Positions 8,347 to 17,410 of a stretch of 64,000 bases of DNA are shown in pieces. Source of the DNA: Amantichitinum ursilacus (lineage in GTDB: Bacteria; Pseudomonadota; Gammaproteobacteria; Burkholderiales; Chitinibacteraceae); contig NZ_LAQT01000010.1 in the NCBI RefSeq assembly GCF_001294205.1, positions 281,643 to 345,642 on the forward strand, read 5' to 3'. Each line of letters starts with the position of its first letter. Positions within the stretch are counted from its first letter, which is position 1. The translations under genes and the position numbers were made by a program. Below the pieces are notes generated by a model. That model did not search any database. It had not been told where the DNA came from and saw nothing but the letters and a program-made list of their open reading frames with translations.

Positions 8347-8589
8347 TCAGTTCTTTCCGCGCCACTCAAAGGCCCGAAGAAATTCGACCGGAGATAACGC
8401 TAGCGAATGTAACCAGTCATCCAGTTCAACCAAGTCGAGGCGTCTATCAAGTCCTTCCACTTTTGCGACGTATGACTGGGGCCTTCCCAAACGCCGCGCC
8501 AGTTCCACTTGAGTCACCCCGGCGGCTAGGCGAGCGTCTACCAGCTTGCGGATGAATGAGACGTAGCGGGGATCATGGATGGATTTCAC
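8347..8589 (-). CDS. XRE-family HTH regulator
   Basis: An 80-residue protein that is almost entirely a Cro/C1-type helix-turn-helix: RLAAGVTQVELARRLGRPQS forms the two helices, followed by YVAKVEGLDRRLDLVELDDW. It probably represses its own promoter and the downstream exonuclease gene. The start at 8589 follows a region of AT-rich sequence. Confidence 0.85.
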   Translation of the reverse strand: MKSIHDPRYVSFIRKLVDARLAAGVTQVELARRLGRPQSYVAKVEGLDRRLDLVELDDWLHSLALSPVEFLRAFEWRGKN

Positions 8590-8670
8590 TCCACCATAGA
8601 ATCACCGGCCCAATATTATCCCAAAACAGGATATTATTGAGCCAGCTTCGCTTTTTTTATTGAGGACAAA

Positions 8671-8988
8671 ATGGCTTTTCATCGTGTGGGTCGGTCGTAT
8701 CTGTCCGACGCCGAAATGCATGCGCGCACGGCTCACTGGTTAGACATATTGGTGCCCGGACTTATATGCGCTGTGGGTGTCTATTTTCTGGATAGCTGGC
8801 TATCGAGGGCGGCTTTTTTTGTGCAACACACGACGACAACCAAGCTGATCGAAGTGTCTGTTGGACTCATCATGTTCTCGGCGGGTTACGTCTACCGCAA
8901 GTACATTGTTGCTCTGGGCTTTCTGATTTTTGTCCTTGCCGCGCTTATCGCGGTAGGGAGTGGGATTTGGCACTGGTTGCTGAAATGA
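8671..8988 (+). CDS. Small membrane protein, unknown
   Basis: 105 residues with three hydrophobic segments (about residues 25-42, 62-75 and 80-103). A good Shine-Dalgarno (GAGGA) precedes the ATG. It is divergent from the XRE/exonuclease pair with about 80 bp between them, so the regulator may control it too. No family recognised. Confidence 0.65.
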   Translation: MAFHRVGRSYLSDAEMHARTAHWLDILVPGLICAVGVYFLDSWLSRAAFFVQHTTTTKLIEVSVGLIMFSAGYVYRKYIVALGFLIFVLAALIAVGSGIWHWLLK

Positions 8989-9199
8989 GCGAGGTGGTTG
9001 CGCGGCTGACCGGCATCTGAGCGTGTGGCGGAAGTTTCTTCCTGGTAGCTGCCGACATAATTATGGTGCCTGGGGCTGGCACAACAGGTGTACTTTTCTG
9101 AGATACGCGGCATCATGGTGCGGGACGCCTTCAAAATCAAAAAACAGGATAATTTCGGCATCATCGCCAGCACGAGCCCGTAATTGGCATTGCCGCCAC

Positions 9200-11245
9200 C
9201 TAAAAACGCACGTATTCCGTGTAACGTTCCCTGAGCGCATTTGTGTCAGCAAGTTTAGCCAGCGGCTCAAAGGCTTCAAGCAATAGCGAAATGGTTTGCG
9301 CCGGCAGGCCCTCTGTACTATCCCCGATCAGCTCCAGAATTCCGCGCAAAATGTGGTCCATGGCTCCAGGATTGGTATGTGTTTGTTCATCCTCAATCCG
9401 TTTGTTCAGCGCATTGGCTAGTTCTTGGTGGCTGCTAATTCGTTCCTCCAGACAAAGGTTAGCCGCTGCATACCTGACATAACCCCGCTCAGCTTTGGTC
9501 AGAGCGACCGCGGCTCGATAGAGGTTGGTTACCCAAACAGGCTGGATATAGGCCACGGGGTCGCGTAGTTCGCATGAGAAAAAGAACTGCAGCGCGGTTG
9601 CAGCGGCCAATGGTTCCGCAGTCCAGTCTGCGCCATCCAGCAGGGGCGTGCGGCTTGCAGCGCGAATGTCAAACATCGAATCCAGCTGCCTCGCAGTTTC
9701 TGCAAGTCGGCGTTTTTGGAATAGTCGTGAGAGCGGGGAACTGAATTTCTTTTTTAAGAGCCAGCGCTTAGCTGCAGGGGCCAGTTCTTCCTGAAACCAG
9801 CGTAAAGCCTGTTCGCAAGTCCACCAATTGTTCGATTCATTTTCTCTACCCCGTGCGTCATTTTCAGGAGACCAGAGGATTGCTACTTCGCGATCACCGG
9901 TGAGACCATTTATTTTCATGCCTGAGAATATGCCATACCATTCACGGCTTCCTTGTTCGCCGTTCTTTCTGCTGCAGGGCATGAGTGAAGAAAGGTGGCA
10001 TTCAAAGATATGCCATGAACTATCACCTTTTTCCATCTGATGTTCTTGCGCAAATCGAAGCAGCCACTCCCAGGCCGTAGACTGCATCGTCGCGAGAATG
10101 ACCCGCTGCCCGACATGTTGAGTGACTGGAAAATTTTTGCAGCCCCAACGCCGCTCAATCCCCGCCAAAGCTTGGCGGATCTCTCCCGATAGATAGTCGG
10201 CTGCATTTGCCAGTTCTCTGACAGCGTCTGCAGGAAGCGAAAATCGGCAGTTTGGAAAGTCTATGAGATGGCGACCTTCATTCCTGCGCACGTCCCCTTT
10301 CACGATGAAGCCTCTGTATCGGCCATCCAGTGGGGCTCCCTCAGCGAAAAGAAAGTTCTTTAACAGCCAGGTATGGGACAGCACTGTCGTAAAGCCAGCC
10401 AGGTCGTGCTTCTTCCAGTCGAGAACGACGGACACAAAGACGTTGCTGGTATTAGGCATCCGTACGCTCAGCGTAAACCAAGGTCCTTTGAACGACCAAA
10501 ATTCTCGACCCTTGCAAACGGTTCTGATTTCGCCATCAATGTAAAAATCAGCATTTTGTGTCCGGTCGTTAACCTCGATTGGAGGACCAAGTAGGTGGGC
10601 CCGGGCTTCTTCAGCAATCATCGCATCCGGATGGCTTAACAGCTTATCTAGTTTGTGGTAGAAGCCAACCCGCTTCATCCAGATATTGCCAAAGGTAGCG
10701 ATATCAAAAGCCGGAAAGAATTTGGACAGGACGTCTGGGTGTTCTTGAAGGCGCTCTGTGAGGTGTTCCGCCGTCCATAACTCGCTTTCAATCCCCTGTT
10801 CTTTCAGACGAGCTTGCTGCTCTATCCACCTTAACCCCAAGTTCCCGCTGATCTTGTGCTGAGCCATGATGATGACAAACATGTAGGTCTTGCTGGCCCA
10901 ATCGCTCCTCAGAAAAGCGCTAACTGCATCACGGAGGCGTTTGGGGGTGAAGTCTCTCCAACACTTGCATTCAAACACGATCAGCTTGCCAGGACGGAGC
11001 GCGCTCTGGCCAAAAAGATCGATCCCATATTGCTTAACCCCCTTTTTTCCCAACCGGGTGCATCCCAACAGTCGGTACTCCTTCTGCAAAATCCACCAAC
11101 ACATTTGCTCAAATGTATGGGAGTGCATGTCTTCGTACAGAGGAACAACCGCATTCAGGGGAGGGGTCGATGTATATGGCGCGATTTCGGCATCGGCCTG
11201 CAAATGTGCAGGCCAGTTTTGGGGAAATTGTTCGTCGTACGACAT
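9200..11245 (-). CDS. 681-residue protein with N-terminal PD-(D/E)XK nuclease domain
   Basis: The N-terminal 150 residues have a restriction-endonuclease-like core: an opening helix (TFEQMCWWIL), then GID76LFG and FE92CK94, giving the D-ExK catalytic triad of Mrr/restriction-type nucleases. The remaining 500 residues are mixed alpha/beta and helical and match nothing I recognise; no Walker motifs are seen. Size and architecture resemble single-protein anti-phage or restriction factors that join a nuclease to a large sensor part. It lies alone, facing the transposition genes, as cargo. Codon use is less GC-biased than in the host flanks. No clear Shine-Dalgarno precedes the ATG at 11245. Confidence 0.75.
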   Translation of the reverse strand: MSYDEQFPQNWPAHLQADAEIAPYTSTPPLNAVVPLYEDMHSHTFEQMCWWILQKEYRLLGCTRLGKKGVKQYGIDLFGQSALRPGKLIVFECKCWRDFTPKRLRDAVSAFLRSDWASKTYMFVIIMAQHKISGNLGLRWIEQQARLKEQGIESELWTAEHLTERLQEHPDVLSKFFPAFDIATFGNIWMKRVGFYHKLDKLLSHPDAMIAEEARAHLLGPPIEVNDRTQNADFYIDGEIRTVCKGREFWSFKGPWFTLSVRMPNTSNVFVSVVLDWKKHDLAGFTTVLSHTWLLKNFLFAEGAPLDGRYRGFIVKGDVRRNEGRHLIDFPNCRFSLPADAVRELANAADYLSGEIRQALAGIERRWGCKNFPVTQHVGQRVILATMQSTAWEWLLRFAQEHQMEKGDSSWHIFECHLSSLMPCSRKNGEQGSREWYGIFSGMKINGLTGDREVAILWSPENDARGRENESNNWWTCEQALRWFQEELAPAAKRWLLKKKFSSPLSRLFQKRRLAETARQLDSMFDIRAASRTPLLDGADWTAEPLAAATALQFFFSCELRDPVAYIQPVWVTNLYRAAVALTKAERGYVRYAAANLCLEERISSHQELANALNKRIEDEQTHTNPGAMDHILRGILELIGDSTEGLPAQTISLLLEAFEPLAKLADTNALRERYTEYVRF

Positions 11246-11714
11246 TCGGGGGCTCGTTGTGGAGGTGACCGGAAGAGCGCTTATCGTTGCTTGGAATGAA
11301 GATCTCTTGAAGATCGAATGTTGTTTGTTGGACAGTGCACTGATATTTGCGCTACCCGAAAGAGGGTATGGCGCACTCCATCCTGTTGCACTTCACTGAC
11401 GCGTGCATACCTTCGAAAAACCCTACAGATTGGGAGGTTTTAAGCGGGTTCAATAATTATGCAGTCCGGCATTATGGCTTGAGAAAATTTTCTGGCTGTA
11501 AAGCACGAGCATTTGGATGGCCGGATTTTAAATTTTGTCAGGCTGAAATCATCCATTAATTAAAAAAAATCGATTTAGAAAAATGATTTTGGATATCTCC
11601 TCAGGAGTTGACTTTCTGGCAAATAGATTCGACCGTAAAAGATCATTGACAGCGGTAATACTTTGCTATTACGGTAATAAACGCGAGATAAGTACCGAGT
11701 ACCGGGAGAACGTG
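11246..11714. other. AT-rich divergent promoter region
   Basis: Contains no gene I can support. It is markedly AT-rich from about 11440 to 11640, holds a TGAAATC core at 11544-11550 like those in the transposon ends, and ends in the operator-like palindromes described separately. It probably holds promoters for both the nuclease gene and the HTH gene. Confidence 0.5.
11646..11679 (+). promoter_or_regulatory. Promoter and operator of the HTH gene
   Basis: TTGACA at 11646-11651 could be a -35 box. Three half-sites follow: GTAATA (11655-11660), TATTAC (11667-11672) and GTAATA (11674-11679), giving two overlapping palindromes. Their place over the presumed -10 region suggests repression, most simply by the HTH protein encoded just downstream. 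Confidence 0.5.
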
Positions 11715-11939
11715 ATGCAGACTCAGTTAATAGATGCCAAAACGGTTGCCAAAATGTTGTTATGCAGTGGCAAAACACTGGACAGCTTGATTGCGGCCGG
11801 GGAAGCTCCGCCATTTCTTCGATTCGGACGTGTTCGCCGATGGCGCGTTGAGGACGTCAATGCGTGGATCGAGTGCAGGATTAAGGCTGAAACCAGCGTT
11901 AACGTTGATAAGGGAAATGGATTTATTGAAAAGATATAA
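11715..11939 (+). CDS. AlpA/excisionase-type HTH protein
   Basis: 74 residues with the winged helix-turn-helix pattern of AlpA/Xis-like proteins: LIDAKTVAKML, then PPFLRFGRVRRWRVEDVNAW. I start at the ATG at 11715 because GGGAGAA lies before it and similarity begins there; the frame is open back to 11583. Placed directly before tnsA, it is a candidate regulator of the transposition operon. Confidence 0.75.
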   Translation: MQTQLIDAKTVAKMLLCSGKTLDSLIAAGEAPPFLRFGRVRRWRVEDVNAWIECRIKAETSVNVDKGNGFIEKI

Positions 11940-12026
11940 GACAGAATGCTTGAACAAGAGAGAGATGCTAGCCAACAGCTGGCATCGACATTGAACTTGC
12001 AAATCCCCACATATTCGCAAACGAAA

Positions 12027-12063
12027 AACCCCTGAAATTTCCGGCAAGAAATTATCAGGGGTT
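12027..12063 (+). terminator. Stem-loop after the HTH gene
   Basis: AACCCCTGA pairs with TCAGGGGTT, and AATTTC with GAAATT inside it. No T-run follows, so it may be an attenuator or mRNA-stabilising hairpin rather than a full terminator. Confidence 0.5.
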
Positions 12064-12067
12064 CCGT

Positions 12068-12103
12068 AATGAAATCGACCACTTGGGAGCAGTCGATTTC
12101 ATT
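12068..12103 (+). promoter_or_regulatory. 12-bp perfect inverted repeat upstream of tnsA with TnsB-site cores
   Basis: AATGAAATCGAC (12068-12079) and GTCGATTTCATT (12092-12103), with a 12-bp spacer. Each arm holds the TGAAATC core found in the transposon ends, and TGAAATCGAC equals the third site of the left end. Another TGAAATC lies at 12207-12213. This suggests that TnsB represses its own operon by binding here. Confidence 0.55.
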
Positions 12104-12205
12104 CTGGCGTTTCAATTGTCTCGTGTCAAGCTGACCCGGGGCTAGGGCCTTTGCGCATGTCTTGAATATCGACACCACGATAGCCAGGACGAAAGGAGCC
12201 AAGAA

Positions 12206-12289
12206 ATGAAATCATGCACGATGTACCTGCGGTATTACGGCGGAAACGCGTCCGCGAGCTCGCGTGCCCCAGGGGGACGGCCATGCTGA
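12206..12289 (+). CDS. Possible 27-codon leader peptide coupled to tnsA
   Basis: A short frame starting MKSCTMYL, with a good AAAGGAG ribosome site. Its TGA overlaps the tnsA start as ATGCTGA, the arrangement typical of translational coupling. No similarity is recognised, and it may serve only to gate tnsA translation. Confidence 0.35.
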   Translation: MKSCTMYLRYYGGNASASSRAPGGRPC

Positions 12290-12921
12290 TCCCTTCGGTG
12301 CGCAGAATCCACAACCGTAACTCTCGGAAGGTTATCGGACACAGCTACTCCTATAAAATGGAGGGACTTCTCACTTGGGAAAGCACGCTCGAGCGAGACT
12401 GGCTGCTTCGGCTCGAAGTCGATTCGCGCGTCCGTGCCATAACCGCACAGCCACGAAAATTTGATATCTGGCACGACGATAAACGCCGTCTGTATACCCC
12501 TGACGTGCTCGTCGAATGGGTCGACCCATCACGGCGCCCGACCCTGCAAGAAGTCAAACCCGACCGGGTGGCGCTCGAACCCGGGTGGCAAGAATACTTT
12601 GGCTCAATCCGCGAAACGGTGGATAAAGATGGATGGGACTTTGACGTAATTACTGAGTCTCAGATCAGGCAAGAGCCGCATCTATGGAATGCGAAAGCGC
12701 TCCGCATGTATGCCGGAGTCCAAGTCTCCCTCAAGCAGCGTATATCGGCGCAGGGCCTCGCCCGGAACGGCTGCTCGATCAGCGGGCTTGCCGCCCGGTG
12801 TCCGCATCTTTCGCCAGAGACGATTTATCGACTCATCCTCGACGGCGCGCTGAGATTTTTGCATCACGAGCGTCTGTCGAGTGGCACCGTGGTTTGGACG
12901 CCGGAAGAGGCATCCCGATGA
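12283..12921 (+). CDS. tnsA: TnsA endonuclease of the Tn7-like transposase
   Basis: 212 residues. TnsA cuts the 5' ends of the transposon so that it leaves by full excision. The FokI-like catalytic core is visible: the WES-LERD helix with E33/E37, D74 in YTPDVLV, and E90-V-K92. The C-terminal part (LKQRISAQGLARNG and following) is a winged-helix TnsA C-terminal domain. The ATG at 12283 has a GGGGGA ribosome site and starts where family similarity begins; an upstream ATG in frame at 12214 is less likely. The stop overlaps the tnsB start as ATGA. Confidence 0.88.
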   Translation: MLIPSVRRIHNRNSRKVIGHSYSYKMEGLLTWESTLERDWLLRLEVDSRVRAITAQPRKFDIWHDDKRRLYTPDVLVEWVDPSRRPTLQEVKPDRVALEPGWQEYFGSIRETVDKDGWDFDVITESQIRQEPHLWNAKALRMYAGVQVSLKQRISAQGLARNGCSISGLAARCPHLSPETIYRLILDGALRFLHHERLSSGTVVWTPEEASR

Positions 12922-14828
12922 ACAGTCTCTTTGTTGGCATTCGGGTAACAATTGGCGGCCATTCCTACCGTGTCTTGGAAGCGGATCCCGATCGTCCAGT
13001 GTTGCTATATGGTGACCGATCAAACCTGAGTCGAAAGCTTTCCTGGCAGGCTGTAGAGGCAATGCTTGCCACGGGCGACATCAAGCTCGACCCGATACAA
13101 GATATCTTGCGACGCGACGACGGTCTTCCGCCTATTCCATCCCTTCTGGCGCCCGACGGTCAGGCCGAACTGAAACGGCGTCTTGCCTATGTTCGCGCTG
13201 TTATCGCGCAAACATCGGAATGGTCGCGGGAGGCGGCCGTGCGGCCCATTGTGAGTGCGGTGGCGCGCAATATTGGCGATGCCAAGCCACCAAGTAATAT
13301 AACAATCTGGCGATGGTGCAAGCGATATCAGGACAATGGCCAGGACGCCATGGTCCTCACTCCACGTACAGCAAACTGTGGTCGGAGAAAGGGACAAGTT
13401 GACCCTGAAGTACTGGCGATCTTCGACGATGTGGCCGACGAGTTTTACCTGACACGAAGGCGGATGAAACGGATTGATTTGCACGCAATTCTTACTGACC
13501 GACTTATTGACGCAACCGCAAAGGGTAAGAGATTCCGGATACCGACGTACCAGTCAATGTGTAAATGGCTCAAGGCGAGGATTGATCCTTATATCGCTCT
13601 CATCCGACGCGAAGGACGATCCTTCGCAGACAACCACTTCCGCAGACGGGGAATGGGGCCCTCGGCACAGTTCGCGCTTGAACGCGTCGAATTTGATCAC
13701 ACGGTTCTCGATATTTTGGTGGTTAACCCCGAGACCGGCGAGCTGCTGGGCAGGCCGACGTGTACAGCGGCCATCTGCCGCAGGACACGCATGATTTTCG
13801 GGATTTATGTATCTCTCGATCCCCCCGCAACCCTCGGGGTAGTTCAGTGCCTCAAGCAGGGGGCGCATAGCAAAGCTGCGATCCTTGCTGAGATTGGCCA
13901 CTCGAATTTGACGTGGCCGGTCGAAGGTTTACCTCGACTTGTGGTTGTTGATAACGGTCCGGAATTCCATGGATTCAGTGTAAAAGCAGCTGCAAGCGCA
14001 TTTGGCATGGATATTCAGTATTGCCCGCCAGGTAGCCCGGAATATAAAGGATGCATTGAACGTTTTTTGGGTTCCTTGGCGACCGGATTGATCCATGGGT
14101 TACCAGGGAACACCCAATCCAACCCTAAGGCACGCGCCAGATACCCTTCCGAGAAGCTCGCAATGTTAAGTTTGAGCGAAGTTCAGAAACTTGTCTGGAA
14201 ATGGGTGGTTGTTGAATATCACAATCGTCGGCACCGAGAGCTTGGCCAGACTCCTCTCGAATGCTGGGAGGAGCTGGTAAGGGAGATGCCGGTCCCTTCG
14301 TTACAGCCGGGACTTGAACTTGAATTGGCCACGGGAATCGTGTTTAAGGTGCTCGTTCGAGGAGGAAAGGTCAGGAAAAAGAACGCGGCTTATTCGCATC
14401 CGCGCCTGATTCATATTGAGCAGCGTTGGAAAGACGAAGTTACGCTTCGCATCAATCCAGACGACATGACTGAAGCGTATGTCTATGACCCTACCGAAAA
14501 AATCCTCTTGAAGGCCGATTGTATTAATCCAGATGTTGAGCCGGGGCTTAGTTGGTCCGACTTCATAAAAAGAAACAAAGACCGAAGGACGAAATGGTCT
14601 TCATCCGTGGAAAGCGAAGTTTTGCGAAAGGCAAAACTTGGCCTCATTCTCGAATTGGATTACCTGCATAAGACTGCCGAAAAAAAAGCAACATACAAAA
14701 AAACGCCTAAAAGAAATTCCAATCTGAAGGAGGACATTGCGATAGAAGGCTTAGAACGCCGCGCGGACGAAAGTTGTGCTTCGGATATGTCGGCAGACGA
14801 GACCCTTTGGGGAACCGGCACTTTCTGA
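12918..14828 (+). CDS. tnsB: TnsB DDE transposase
   Basis: 636 residues. TnsB binds the transposon ends, cuts the 3' ends and joins them to target DNA. The RNase-H-like core carries D260 (EFDHTVLD), D345 (VVDNGPEF) and E381 (KGCIERF), a D-D-35-E arrangement as in Mu A/TniA/TnsB proteins. N-terminal HTH domains precede it (residues about 90-200), and a C-terminal Mu-type beta-barrel follows. The C-terminal tail is lysine-rich and polar, probably the part that contacts TnsC. The start overlaps the tnsA stop by ATGA, so the two are translated together. Confidence 0.93.
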   Translation: MNSLFVGIRVTIGGHSYRVLEADPDRPVLLYGDRSNLSRKLSWQAVEAMLATGDIKLDPIQDILRRDDGLPPIPSLLAPDGQAELKRRLAYVRAVIAQTSEWSREAAVRPIVSAVARNIGDAKPPSNITIWRWCKRYQDNGQDAMVLTPRTANCGRRKGQVDPEVLAIFDDVADEFYLTRRRMKRIDLHAILTDRLIDATAKGKRFRIPTYQSMCKWLKARIDPYIALIRREGRSFADNHFRRRGMGPSAQFALERVEFDHTVLDILVVNPETGELLGRPTCTAAICRRTRMIFGIYVSLDPPATLGVVQCLKQGAHSKAAILAEIGHSNLTWPVEGLPRLVVVDNGPEFHGFSVKAAASAFGMDIQYCPPGSPEYKGCIERFLGSLATGLIHGLPGNTQSNPKARARYPSEKLAMLSLSEVQKLVWKWVVVEYHNRRHRELGQTPLECWEELVREMPVPSLQPGLELELATGIVFKVLVRGGKVRKKNAAYSHPRLIHIEQRWKDEVTLRINPDDMTEAYVYDPTEKILLKADCINPDVEPGLSWSDFIKRNKDRRTKWSSSVESEVLRKAKLGLILELDYLHKTAEKKATYKKTPKRNSNLKEDIAIEGLERRADESCASDMSADETLWGTGTF

Positions 14829-14843
14829 GGAGGGAATTACACG

Positions 14844-15767
14844 ATGCATTTGCTAGATTCAGAACAATTAGCCAAAATAATCCAAATAAATAAAATTTAT
14901 ATTGCTTATCCGCGTTTCCAGAGGATTTTGTTCGAGATTCAGCGTATTCAAGAGGAATCGCATGCGACTCGTACACCGCGTTGTATGTTAATAACAGGCG
15001 AAACTGGTGTAGGTAAATCCAGCTTGATAGCTCAATATATAAAAATGAACCCCAGTGGAAAATCGATTGACGGACGGGTAATGCCAGTCCTCAAAATTGA
15101 GGTGCCATTGCCAGCTACGATAAGCGCTTTGATAACAGCCATGTTAGAAGCGCTCTCGGCTGATTTCGCCAATACAGGAACTTTGTCCAAACGACGATCT
15201 AATTTGGTGTCATTAATGACTGGGTGTGGCGTAAAGCTTGTCATTATTGACGAATTTCAACATTTGGTGGAAAGAGGAAGTGACATCAAGATAGGCAATG
15301 TCGCGGACTGGATTAAATCATTAATTAACGAAACTAATATCCCGATTGTGTTGGTCGGGGTTCCCACCGCTATGGCTGTTCTTGAACACAGTCCGCAACT
15401 TGCCCGGCGATTTCCGATGAGGCGCGAGATCAAGCCATTCGATTTTGTGCGAGAGCCTTCTGAGTTCATGAAGCTATTAGAGCATTTTGATGAGCAGCTT
15501 CCTTTTGCCAGGATTAGCGGCTTGGCAGACCCGGATCTCGCACCCAGGCTGTTTCTCGCATCAAAAGGCGTCTTCGGTCATTTGGCCTTTTTAATTCAGG
15601 AGGCAAGTCGGTTCTGCTTGTTAGCGGGTAGTGCCAGACTGGAGAAGGTGCATTTTGTGGACGCGTATGCATTATACGGAGCGCCCTTGGCGAAGGGCGG
15701 CGAGAACCCTTTCAAGATTTCTGCTGAGCAGGTTTTAAGCAGAATCGCGAAGTTGAGAAGCAAATGA
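14844..15767 (+). CDS. tnsC: TnsC AAA+ ATPase, transposition regulator
   Basis: 307 residues. It links target selection to transposase activation and normally gives immunity against repeated insertion nearby. Walker A is G52-ETGVGK-S59 and Walker B is LVIIDEFQHL (D136, E137); an arginine-rich sensor region follows (LARRFPMRREI). It is shorter than Tn7 TnsC and closer to TniB size. A strong Shine-Dalgarno (GAGGAGGG) lies before the ATG, 15 bp after tnsB. The stop overlaps the tniQ start as ATGA. Codons are more AT-rich than in neighbouring host genes. Confidence 0.92.
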   Translation: MHLLDSEQLAKIIQINKIYIAYPRFQRILFEIQRIQEESHATRTPRCMLITGETGVGKSSLIAQYIKMNPSGKSIDGRVMPVLKIEVPLPATISALITAMLEALSADFANTGTLSKRRSNLVSLMTGCGVKLVIIDEFQHLVERGSDIKIGNVADWIKSLINETNIPIVLVGVPTAMAVLEHSPQLARRFPMRREIKPFDFVREPSEFMKLLEHFDEQLPFARISGLADPDLAPRLFLASKGVFGHLAFLIQEASRFCLLAGSARLEKVHFVDAYALYGAPLAKGGENPFKISAEQVLSRIAKLRSK

Positions 15768-17062
15768 ACTCAGACAAGCTATTGTTCTGGCCACGTCGGC
15801 AAAGGCGCGAAAGTATGAATGGTTATTTGCTGCGCTTGGCTGAGGCTCACTGCCTGACATCCGTGGCGAAGCTGGCCCCATTGCTCGGGCAGACAAAGGG
15901 AAAGCGCAATCCGAATCATCTCCGCCTTAGCGATTTTGATATTCAAGACCTTGATCGGATGGCTGAAGCCTTGCACACCGACGTAGCCTCGCTTGTGCCC
16001 GAACCGCGATGGCTGCGCACCAGATCATATCGCGACGGAGTTATCGAATATTTAGGGCGACTATGGCCTCGAAGCCTGCTTCGTTTCAGTGACCGAGCGT
16101 GGTGCCCGGAATGTCTCTGCTCCACAGGCATTGCGCTGGAGATCTGGGAATTCTCATTTGTTACAAGCTGCGACTTGCATCTCAGGTCGCTGGCACATTC
16201 ATGCGGTCGCTGTGGAAAGCATGTCAGCTGGCGAAATTCTCGGGTTAATTCCTGTCATTGCGGCGCGGCACTTAGCGATGCAAGGACCGTCCCCGTACCA
16301 TATGCGGGATGGGAACAGATCGCTTATTCAGCAGACAGAATAGTCCAACTGCTTTTACTCACGACTATCTGGGGACACTCTCTCCACGTTAAAAAAGTCG
16401 TGACTTCGATCCGCCAGTACTCGTTTGATGAGATCCGGCAACGCGTTGATCCGGCACTTGGTTTCATGGCTGAAGGGCAGGACTTGAAACAGTCGCTGTT
16501 TGACGCCATGAGCGCGAAACTGAAAAGGTATCCGCGACTTGGACCCCGTTATGCCGCAGCGGCGCTCTTGGCTGAAGAGAGAGCCGACTTTGGCGGTCGA
16601 GGGCTTTTAACGGCAATCGCGGAAGAATGGTTCGCACTACTGTCGACAACGGCTCAGCCATTGGACGACGACGATGGCACAAGTGGGCCACCCTCAGAGC
16701 TGGAAGCGCCATATGCCTGCACGATACTAAATATCTCCCAACAAAATCTGATCGAACTTGTGCAATTAGGCGTATTGCGCAAACCCATAGACGACTCGCA
16801 TAGTCCTGGAATCGTAATTCGTATTTGTACTGAATCGATTGAGCAACTTATCGCAAAGATAGAGACATCGTTAAATCCTCAGCTACAGCCCTATGACAGC
16901 TATTCCTCGGCGACTTTGGCTTTTCGGCACAACAACGATCTCGTCGTAGGGGTCATGAATGGAGAGATAGTCCCCTGCAGGTTTGATGCGAAGTTGGGCT
17001 TGCCTTCTTTGAAAACTGCGAAATCGAGATATCGGATACTGCCGGAGCGCTTAATGGGATAG
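15764..17062 (+). CDS. tniQ: TniQ/TnsD-type target-selection protein
   Basis: 432 residues. The N-terminal TniQ domain shows the usual pattern (FWPRRQRRESMNGYLLRLAE). It is followed by a zinc-binding segment with paired cysteines and a CDLHL motif (WCPECL, CDLHLRSLAHSCGRCG, CHCGAAL). The remaining 250 residues are a C-terminal DNA-recognition region that may include a HTH (ILNISQQNLIELVQLGVL). This size fits a TnsD-like protein that recognises a fixed chromosomal site rather than a small RNA-guided TniQ. Given where the element sits, the site is probably in the nrdD promoter or 5' coding region, which is inference. Confidence 0.88.
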   Translation: MNSDKLLFWPRRQRRESMNGYLLRLAEAHCLTSVAKLAPLLGQTKGKRNPNHLRLSDFDIQDLDRMAEALHTDVASLVPEPRWLRTRSYRDGVIEYLGRLWPRSLLRFSDRAWCPECLCSTGIALEIWEFSFVTSCDLHLRSLAHSCGRCGKHVSWRNSRVNSCHCGAALSDARTVPVPYAGWEQIAYSADRIVQLLLLTTIWGHSLHVKKVVTSIRQYSFDEIRQRVDPALGFMAEGQDLKQSLFDAMSAKLKRYPRLGPRYAAAALLAEERADFGGRGLLTAIAEEWFALLSTTAQPLDDDDGTSGPPSELEAPYACTILNISQQNLIELVQLGVLRKPIDDSHSPGIVIRICTESIEQLIAKIETSLNPQLQPYDSYSSATLAFRHNNDLVVGVMNGEIVPCRFDAKLGLPSLKTAKSRYRILPERLMG

Positions 17063-17410
17063 CCGGTGTTTGTCAGAAGATAGCGCGAAAACTGAGAATG
17101 TAGCCGACTGTCCAGTCGCGCTCCTGAACCTGCCGACTTGATAGCACCAGATTAGGGAGATGAATGGCAGGGGCGATGCGCGGGAGGCTTGCTGGAGGAA
17201 TGTGGGGCTCCCATGTGCTGTCGGGTGTGACCTAACGAGGATTAGGACTCTCTTTCATGAAGAGAAAATGAGGATGCGGCCGAATTGCAGCCTGGACGTT
17301 GGATACGTCATATTGCCATTCCTTACAGGACGGTTGAAATGGACTGCTATGTGCATGATGTGGAATCCACTACGGTGCGATCCGGTACGGCTGTCGGCCA
17401 CTCAGGGGGG
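17063..17410. other. Stretch without a recognisable gene
   Basis: Follows the transposition operon. No coding sequence, hairpin with a T-run or transposon-end motif that I can support. Short frames exist but lack ribosome sites. Confidence 0.5.

Noticed and set aside
11347..11559. 70-codon frame before the HTH gene
   Set aside because: No ribosome site or family; lies in an AT-rich control region.
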